Shown here: piece by piece, positions 56,750 to 64,000 of the stretch | Numbering within the stretch: the first letter of the stretch is position 1 | How the letters are laid out: every line of letters begins with the position of its first letter | Assembly: GCF_029867415.1 (NCBI RefSeq) | Contig: NC_081183.1 | Span: 189,674,061-189,738,060 of the forward strand | Origin: Vicia villosa | Taxonomy: Eukaryota; Streptophyta; Magnoliopsida; Fabales; Fabaceae | Direction of reading: 5' to 3' | Length of the DNA stretch: 64,000 nt | Notes under the pieces: generated by a model | What the model saw: only the letters and a program-made list of their open reading frames with translations | The model's database searches: none | Told to the model about the DNA's origin: nothing | Made by a program: the position numbers and the translations under genes

Positions 56750-57109
56750 AAACCTACATCACTTTATTCTTTGATTAACTAATTAATTGTTTTATTTGTT
56801 TACTAATCATTTTTATTAAACTTCTACTACATTGTTAATTAATTTATGGTGTTAGTTGATTTTTGATTAATTTAATTAATTAACTAAGTATGCTTTTTTT
56901 GATTAATTAAGCTCTACCACAATAATAATCTATTTTCACAAACATTTTCATTCAATAACACTCGATCCAATGTCGAGTCCATTTCAAATAATTTCACAAT
57001 AAATTTTGGTCAACACCAAGTATCTTTTTCAAACTTCATTTGTCACAATCAAAAAACCTCAAAAATATGTTTTAATAATCGAATTGAATTTTGTCAATAA
57101 TGGATGAAA

Positions 57110-57720
57110 AGAAGGGTTTGTACGTACTTGTACAAGTTGTTCTAAAGCATTTGGGCGATGGCCGTTAAGCCTTTGTTTGAATGCTTAGATTTCATTAAGG
57201 ACTCATTCAAACTCGATTCGCCTCTTTCTTTTTCTTTTACAAAAAAAACTCTAAAAATAAATTCAGCTCATCAAATCATTCTTTTCTTCGCCCAAGTGCG
57301 AATCCATTTCATTGCCCAAGTGCAAATCTTTTCATAACAAACCTTGGTTGATACCAAGTTCCTTTTTCCAATCAAAATTTTTTTTACAATCGAATTGAGT
57401 TGAGTCCACAATGGATGAAATTAGAAGGGTTTGTACGTACTTGTACAAGTTGTTCTAAAACATTTAGGCGATGGCCGTTAAGCCTTTGTTTGAATGTTTG
57501 TATCTCATTAAGGACTTCTCAAAACTCGAGTCATTTCAATCTCTTTCACCACCCAAGAGGGGTTTGTACGTACTTGTACAAGTTGCTCTTTCAAGCATTT
57601 AGGCGATGGCTGTTAAGCCTTGGTTTGAATGCTTGTATTAATTAAAAACTTCATCAAGCTCGATTTAACAAATGCTCTTTCAAGTATTCTAGGCGATGGC
57701 CGTTAAGCCATTGTTTACGT
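57110..57720 (+). repeat. Repeated palindromic units in LTR G
   Basis: TTTGTACGTACTTGTACAAG (containing GTACGTAC and CTTGTACAAG palindromes) occurs at 57117, 57430 and 57563. Each is followed about 30 bp later by GGCGATGGCCGTTAAGCC or a variant, which occurs a fourth time at about 57690. Confidence 0.9.
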
Positions 57721-57860
57721 ACTTGAATTCCACTTTTTCATAAAACACCCATTCATCTTTCCTTGCCCAAGTGCAAATCTCGCCCAAGTGCGAACCACAT
57801 TCAAAAAACTTGTCTTCCCGCCCAAGTGCGATTAGACCCATAAAATCAATCAACAAACTC

Positions 57861-58050
57861 GTAGTTCTTCGAACTACAATCGCTCTGATTCTTACATTGA
57901 AGATATGTAGGCACAAGACTCAAATGTCTTGGCGAGCACACTAATAAAAAAATATAATTTCGTAGCCCCGAACTACGACTGCTCTGACTTTCCCATTGCA
58001 CTAGGGAATACGTAGGCACAAGATACAAATGTCTTGGCGAGCACAATAAT
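57861..58050 (+). repeat. Two copies of a hairpin block in R/U5 of LTR G
   Basis: Unit 1 starts GTAGTTCTTCGAACTAC (57861-57877) and unit 2 CGTAGCCCCGAACTACG (57961-57977). Each continues with CGCTCTGATT-like, then GTAGGCACAAGA and TGTCTTGGCGAGCAC. About 97 bp per unit. Both stems are kept with different loops. Confidence 0.85.
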
Positions 58051-58359
58051 AAAAAACCCAAATCTCGTTTCTTTCTTGTCCATATAATAATTAGAACGCA
58101 AGTAAATAATAATCTAACAATCGATCACAAGAATAACTAAATGGGTCCCATCGAGTACGATGGAGGTAAGGGGTGCTAATACCTTCCCCTTGTTTAACCG
58201 ACTCCCGAACCCAAATTTGGTTGCGATGACCCTCTTTGTCCATTTCATTTCATTTGTGGGTTTTATCAATATTTTCCCATTCCCATTGGAATAAATAAAA
58301 TTTGGTGGAGACTCTGTTCGATACATTTTCGTGGCGATGATTTTTTGACCCGCTACAGC

Positions 58360-58377
58360 TGGCGACTCTGCTGGGGA
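58360..58377 (+). promoter_or_regulatory. Element G primer binding site
   Basis: TGGCGACTCTGCTGGGGA, two bases inside the LTR end. Identical to the Ogre PBS in bodies B and C. Confidence 0.92.
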
Positions 58378-59406
58378 TTTTCCTAAAGAGAGTCAACCCT
58401 AGTTTAGTTTTTCTTGTGATATTTGCTAATTTTATTTACTTGCTTATTTATTGTCTTTATTATATCTTTGTTTTATTTCTCATTATTATGGTTGGAATCT
58501 CTTGATTATTGGCGCACGTGAGAAAAAGCTCTACACCCGAGCTCGAGTGATACGTAAGATAAGATGGTGGTCTAGTATTAAACTCGCTTGACGTAGTGTC
58601 AAGTGGGAGGTACTAAAACCCCGACTGGAGTAGGTCCTTTGAGGAGATGCCTGTGACTAAGTAAGTTATTTACTTGGGCTATGATGTTTCCAATTCGGAC
58701 CACCGACTCTAGGGACCTTTAGAAAAACCCTTAAACCATGACCTTTTAGGAAATGGTGGTTTCGCACCCAACTTGCGTAACGTAACTATTACTGTGGGTA
58801 AGTGCGAAAGCTACACTCAGAATAGGCTTCATTTGAAAACATGGTTGTATGGGAAGTTATTTGCTAGATGATCAAGTTTTCAAAAGTAGCTCGTAATCTG
58901 AGAACCACGTCTAGAACCTTTTAGGAAAGAACCTTAAAACTATCTGGTTGTGTGTTACTTTGTGCCGAGTAATCAGAATCTTTCTGTATCCAATTGATTT
59001 GAAATCTACTTGTGAATCATAAATTCATGCATCCACGAAAACTGTTTTTCACTTGATTTTCAAGGAACTTAAAGTTCTTTATTTGTAAACATCATAAGTT
59101 TCATCAAACTTAATGGATCTTGGGTGTTGATAGGGTGAAAACCCTAATCCATCAAAATGGATGATTAATTTTGATGATAACTCGATCGACCCTTTGATCT
59201 AATTTTGGATCTACTTTCTCTCTTCATGCTTTTATGTTAAGAATTCAATATCTTGAGTTCCTTGAAAGTCAAATAAAACCAGCATTTGCATATCATGCGT
59301 CATGTTGCATTTGGTCTTGCTTTTTAAGAATTATCCAAATTTTTCCGTCTCTTGGTCTTCATAAATCAAGTTGTCTTATCAGTACAATACTCGAGCTAAG
59401 AGAAAA
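58378..59406 (+). other. Element G leader, non-coding
   Basis: About 1 kb between the PBS and a gag remnant. No ORF1 is present. Nothing else recognised. Confidence 0.7.
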
Positions 59407-59508
59407 ATGGAAAATATTGAGCAAGAGATTTGTGAGCTTCGAAAGGAGATGATTACTTTAAGAGATGAAGTGCAAAAATTGATCGAGAGTGGTATTATGT
59501 CTTTTTAA
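59407..59508 (+). pseudogene. Element G gag remnant (33 codons)
   Basis: ATG to TAA reading MENIEQEICELRKEMITLRD and on to SGIMSF. It aligns in style with the start of element C Gag (MEDFEQENEELREEINTLKG): an acidic coiled coil of the same length and register. Everything after about residue 30 is lost. It shows that G derives from a coding Ogre-like element by loss of its body. Confidence 0.65.
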
Positions 59509-62099
59509 GGAAGCATGGACCTAATGCTCAGATTAATTGTCCAAATATGGATGAAAGCGTGGTTGATAGATGCCTGGAAATTAAAGATGTTCCTTAAACA
59601 CAAGTCCAAATGGAGAGAGTCTTCTCAAATGATTAGTTCACTACTGCTTTTCATTTTTGTAATCTTTAATGATTGATGATGTTTTGCTTATGTGTAAAAA
59701 ACTTGTTTGTTTTGAATGATAATGATAATACAATGAGTATGTTCGTCTTGAAGTAATCCATTTGTGTTCACTCATAAAATGTTTTTCTGCATTATGATAC
59801 CAACTTTCCTTTTTGCCTATGCAATTCTTGATGGGAGGATGATGAAATTTGAAAGAAAAAAGGAAAAAATTTGGTTAAATACTTTTGAATAAAACCCTGC
59901 TGATGATGTAAGGCATTGTTTCAAATTCCCAAACACTGGAGATATAAGGAAGATAATCCCTTGTTAACCCCTTTTGAGCTTTGAAGTAGGAGTTTCTTTT
60001 CTAAAAAAATAAATAAATAACCCTCAAAATTTTAACCTGGGGAAGGGTAGTCTTCAGTTAATTCTGAGCGTTCAAAATTCAAAAAGTGTGCACCTAAGGA
60101 CCAACTAAAATGGTTATCCCTCATCTACCAAAGATTGAGTCGGTCACAATATTTTCCACAAGTCAAAATGACTTATGATCACACGATTTGTTCAAAAAAA
60201 GTAAAAAAGAGAAAAGTCCGCTAAGTCAGTAAATTGAAAATAAATGACTTAGGAAAAAATTAGGGCATCCCGCTGGACCGTCAATTCATTCAAAAGAATA
60301 TGTCCAGGCAAAAGTTAGGGAAAGCAAACACGAAAAGTGACGAGAAAGGAATGCAAAGTATAAATCCTAATCAAAAGAACATATTCGTGTGACTATGAGG
60401 AAAAGAGGTGACTGTTACTCTAAAAATTTCATTGGTTCCTTAACTGTCACAAAGTCCTTTTAAAAGGATAACGCTCATGTTAAATTAACTGATTGTAGGA
60501 TTGGAGAACATCGCGGAGAATGGGTTGGGACAAATAAACTTCGAGCCTTTAAATCTTTTTTTTGAAAACCGTGAACCAGACCACATTATAACCCTCAAAA
60601 GTCCTAATTGAAGCAAGGTTTATTTCGAAAGCGTACTTTGATAAGATAGTGTTTTCTGACTCCCATGAGTTGTGTAAAGATCAGTGTTGGTATCACTTAT
60701 CCATGATGTCTTTCAAAAATCAATGACGCATCTTAACCAGTGATTCATTCACAAAGTGTTATGGCATCTATTCAATAAAAACTTCAAGACTTACATGAAT
60801 GTTGCATTAGAATTATCCTTTTCAACATAAACATTTTTTTGCTTGCTAACATTGCTTGATATTAAGGAAGATTACATATATGCATCAATGATTGAACTTA
60901 ATCTTTTGTGGTCTGAAACTCTATTGAGAATCTGGAGAATCATTTCAAAGAATGATCACATCCAGGGGCATGTTACCTGAAGACTTTAAGCATGGGAAGG
61001 TCGCTTTCCCAAATGATGCTTACCCAGTTTGTTTACCATTATGGGGAGAAGTTTGAAGATTCTGTTTTGCCAAATACAGTCAATCTGGGGCAGTCACGTC
61101 GAGATTCGACGAATCTCTCCAAGAGTTTAAAGATACTGGGGCATTTTGGATGCCAGGTTTTCTGTAAAAATTCTCTTGAGATGTTTTCTTCTAGTAAATC
61201 GTGCAATCAAGGGGCAGTTACGTTGTGGTTCGACAAAATCTCTCCAAGTGTAATCATGTTCTTAAAATGACGATGAAAGTTTTTTCTTTCAATTTGTGAA
61301 CACAAAAGGAATGATTAAATCTCCAAATATAGAGCTGAGCGGTCATTCAAAACAGGCTATCATCATGACACGGTTTGTAGATATTCGCATGTAGTGGTTT
61401 TTGGATGTGTGATTTAATGTCCCCCAATTGAACACTAAATTTGAATGATCCCTAGTGACCCCTAAAGTTTGTTTCCCTCTCTTTCGAGGCGGAGTTTATG
61501 ATTATATTCCTATTGCACCGAAAGTGTGTTACCTTCCCACCAAGAGATTCAAACGTTATAGCAAAATCTTGCTCCATCAGTGATCTTTGTCATCCCCAAT
61601 AAGGCTTGCCGAGTACTTGACGTGTGCTATGAAATTTTGATCGTGCTAGTATATCTGTCTTTGGTTCGTTTTGTCAGCATGTGCATGGCATTCATACATT
61701 CATACTTACACCTTTCATGCACATTTGCATTTTTCTAAGGATCCTAAATCCATTTTGGTTCTGTTTATCACCAAGTAGTGTATTCCCTCTCTCCAATAGA
61801 GTGTCAGCCCTAAGCAGAAAAGTGTGTATCCTTTCTAAATTCCCCACTGAGTTTATCCCTCGTGGGAGTGTTTGCTTTAGCTTTCCTTTCCATTTTGGAT
61901 AGGATAAATCCTTGGATGAGCTTATTCCTAACTAGGATGAGTCTTGGTTGACCGTTTCTCTCCCATTTGTTCCTGGATTGATTTTTGCTTCTAATCATCT
62001 AGACCTCTCAAATTAATAAAATTCGAATCAAGAGTGTATTTATTTTACACCTTTGATGAATGATTCCTGCATCTTCAAGTAAGAGGTTGATGTTCGGAT
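59509..62099 (+). other. Element G internal region, non-coding
   Basis: No retroelement domains seen in any frame. A short direct repeat around GGGGCAGTCACGTCGAGATT (61092) and GGGGCAGTTACGTTGTGGTT (61216) is followed each time by a CGAC-AATCTCTCCAAG stretch. Short open frames (for example 60992-61270) have no recognisable motif. Confidence 0.65.
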
Positions 62100-62104
62100 G
62101 AAGA

Positions 62105-62893
62105 TTTCTCTACCTTCAGTAAACGTTGGTAGTTCACCTTCAGTAAACGTCGGTGATTCTTTTGTTTCTCTACCTTCAGTAAACGTCGGTAGTTCACCTT
62201 CAGTAAACGTCGGTGTATCTTTTGTTTCTCTACCTTCAGTAAACGTTGGTAGTTCACCTTCAGTAAACGTCGGTGTATCTTTCATTTCTCTACCTTCAGT
62301 AAAAGTCGGTAGTTCACCTTCAGTAAACGTCGGTGTATCTTTCATTTCTCTACCTTCAGTAAAAGTCGGTAGTTCACCTTCAGTAAACGTCGGTGTATCT
62401 TTCATTTCTCTACCTTCAGTAAAAGTCGGTAGTTCACCTTCAGTAAACGTCGGTGTATCTTTCATTTCTCTACCTTCAGTAAAAGTCGGTAGTTCACCTT
62501 CAGTAAACGTCGGTGTATCTTTCATTTCTCTACCTTCAGTAAACGTTGGTAGTTCACCTTCAGTAAAAGTCGGTGATTCTTTCATTTCTCTACCTTCAGT
62601 AAACGTTGGTAGTTCACCTTCAGTAAACGTCGGTGATTCATTTGTTTCCCTACCTTCAGTAAAAGTTGGTAGTTCGCCTTCAGTAAACGTCGGTGATTCA
62701 TTTGTTTCCCTACCTTCAGTAAAAGTCGGTAGTTCACCTTCAGTAAAAGTCGGTGATTATTTCATTTCTCTACCTTCAATAAAAGTCGGTAGTTCACCTT
62801 CAGTAAGCGTCGGTGATTCTTTCATTTCTCTACCTTCAGTAAAAGTCGGTAGTTCACCTTCAGTAAACGTCGGTGCATCCTTTGTTTCTCTAC
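62105..62893. repeat. 60-bp tandem repeat, 13 full copies
   Basis: The period is exactly 60 bp across 13 consecutive units without an indel. Each holds two half-units built on CCTTCAGTAAACGTCGGT, with AAAC/AAAA and CGTC/CGTT variants. Because 60 is divisible by 3, long open frames appear on both strands (20-residue repeats). Located near the 3' end, as in other Ogre 3'UTR arrays. Confidence 0.97.
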
Positions 62894-63253
62894 CAGTGGG
62901 GTATTTTCCCTTGCAGATTTGTAATCTCTTCTCCAATGGAGTTGGATTATGTTCCAAGTGGACTAGGATATCCCTTTATTGTAATCCCTTCCCCCAGTTA
63001 GGTCGCTTTGTCGATATTCCCTTGCGGAGTTCATTTGTCTTTTTCTTTGTTTCTCTAGTGGTAGTTTGTCTCTTGTGACACCTTGTACCATTAATTTCCC
63101 TCATTTGCATTCATACATATCATATCAACATACATATTTGTAGTTCTTAAGGCCAAAAATTGTGTATTTTTATATTTAAGTCCCTTCAATCACGTCGAGA
63201 CGAAGATTTCAATCTTCATATCTCTAGATTGAAGACACTTAAATAGGGGCATC
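62894..63253 (+). other. Element G region between tandem array and 3' LTR
   Basis: Non-coding. Ends with an 8-bp hairpin (TTCAATCT 63208-63215 with AGATTGAA 63226-63233) and a polypurine tract (AAATAGGGGCATC, 63241-63253) against the LTR. Confidence 0.8.
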
Positions 63254-64000
63254 TGTCATACCCCAATTTTTGACCCATGCATTTTGTTCCATTAAACCAT
63301 TTGCATATCATTCATTCACTAAGGCATGATTTCAAATGAATGACATTTGTGCAATTTAGGGTTTTATCAGTGTGCTTATCAAATAAAGATTAATTGATGA
63401 TGATCATTGTGCTCCCCGTGTTGCTAGAGCATGACGGTTTTTTCAATTGATGATGATCATTGAATTTTGTGTTCTCATTTTTCGTGACTTCCTCAAGACG
63501 TTGCAATTATTGTTAAACCATGGTGCAAATGTTGAACATAAAGTGGCGGTGTGCTATTTGTTTGACATGCAAGTTTGGATTAGATCTAGGGATTGATTTG
63601 AATTTAGATTCATTAGTGGAAATATTCATGCAAGTTCTTAATGCGTTAAAGTTAACCATTAATTCGTAAGACTGAAGTAATCTTGTCTCGATTCATTTTG
63701 AATTCAAAGATTACATTGTATTGGTTTTGAAACGATTTAATCGGACGCAAATTTTATCATTCATTCATAATAATCAAGATGTCATTTAAATTCAAGTACA
63801 AAGATCATTCAACATTCTTCATTCATTCAAAAGTTCACTATATTTATGGTTCAAATTTCATTACAAAAACAAATTATTACAAACATGAAAGTTACACAAA
63901 GCTAAGTTCTATTTTTGTCTCCAATCTTCTTCTTTTGACGTTTCCAATTTTCAATCTTCATTCAAACTTCTTATTGCTTTACCACCAATGCCATTGCACA
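63254..64000 (+). mobile_element. Element G 3' LTR (first 747 bp, cut by window edge)
   Basis: Starts TGTCATACCCCAATTTTTG after the polypurine tract and follows 54368 onward without a visible difference. The full element would be about 12.9 kb. Confidence 0.93.

Larger units (their letters stand above)
54368..58357 (+). mobile_element. Element G 5' LTR (Ogre-like, 4.0 kb)
   Basis: 3990 bp from TGTCATACCCCAATTTTTG to GACCCGCTACA, followed by the PBS. It matches the start of the 3' LTR at a fixed offset of 8886 with no visible difference over 747 bp. TATA box TATATAAA at 56742-56749. Downstream are repeated units (57110-57720) and two copies of a hairpin-containing block (57861-58050), then the conserved GGTGCTAATACCTTCCC motif (58172-58188). 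Confidence 0.92.

Noticed and set aside
56176..56782. Frames in LTR G (105-150 aa)
   Set aside because: Low-complexity Ser/Leu or Arg/Glu text within the LTR; no domain and no continuity.
62105..62893. CRISPR-like array
   Set aside because: No unique spacers; units are contiguous tandem copies in plant DNA.
62040..63078. Long open frames on both strands (326 and 181 aa) as genes
   Set aside because: They follow entirely from a 60-bp repeat whose period is a multiple of three; no start context, domain or unique sequence supports translation.

Overview
This window is plant nuclear DNA made almost entirely of nested LTR retrotransposons. Giant Ogre-type Ty3/gypsy elements, with 4-6 kb LTRs, an extra ORF1 before gag, an intron between gag-pro and pol and a tRNA-Arg primer site, point to a legume. 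The tribe Fabeae (pea, vetch, Lathyrus, lentil) is most likely, pea being my first guess but unproven. The only feature that looks like a working host gene is a tRNA-Asp(GTC) at 50769-50840. I see no protein-coding host gene.

Layout. 1-26326: minus-strand Ogre DNA with three LTRs. LTR1 (1-4273) and LTR3 (21589-26326) look identical wherever I compared them. LTR2 (7148-11238) is clearly different, and a 100-N assembly gap (7048-7147) lies beside it. The body 11239-21588 has ORF1, a long gag-protease ORF, a predicted 258-nt intron and a pol that is frameshifted and has lost the rest of RT plus RNase H. A second partial body (4274-7047) has only integrase and 3'UTR. 26327-36473: another Ogre-like element (C) with a 6.3 kb LTR, ORF1 and a gag cut by the first insertion. 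36474-47968: a decayed Ty3/gypsy chromovirus-like element (E), itself host to C and, inside its integrase, to a young gag-only Athila-like element (D, 39624-46208). 47969-49085: the Ty1/copia fragment (F) into which E inserted. 49086-54367: AT-rich DNA with the tRNA gene, a 690-bp duplication, a gypsy integrase remnant and a solo LTR with perfect 5-bp TSD. 54368-64000: a young plus-strand Ogre-like element with no long coding region (G) and a 13-copy 60-bp tandem repeat before its 3' LTR.

The insertion order read from the junctions is copia F, then E, then C and D, then the A/B Ogre. The elements with intact gag-type ORFs (B, D) lack a working pol and G lacks all long ORFs, so any mobility now would need enzymes from other copies.

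Items most worth a second look: a 55-codon, two-membrane-segment ORF with its own TATA box inside a 695-bp segment present in LTR1 and LTR3 but absent from LTR2; three tandem covarying hairpins with GAAA tetraloops just after the Ogre integrase stop; a cluster of palindromes upstream of the TATA box in element D; two tRNA-like Pol III box pairs in the LTR of element C; and patchwork filler DNA at 37597-38755.
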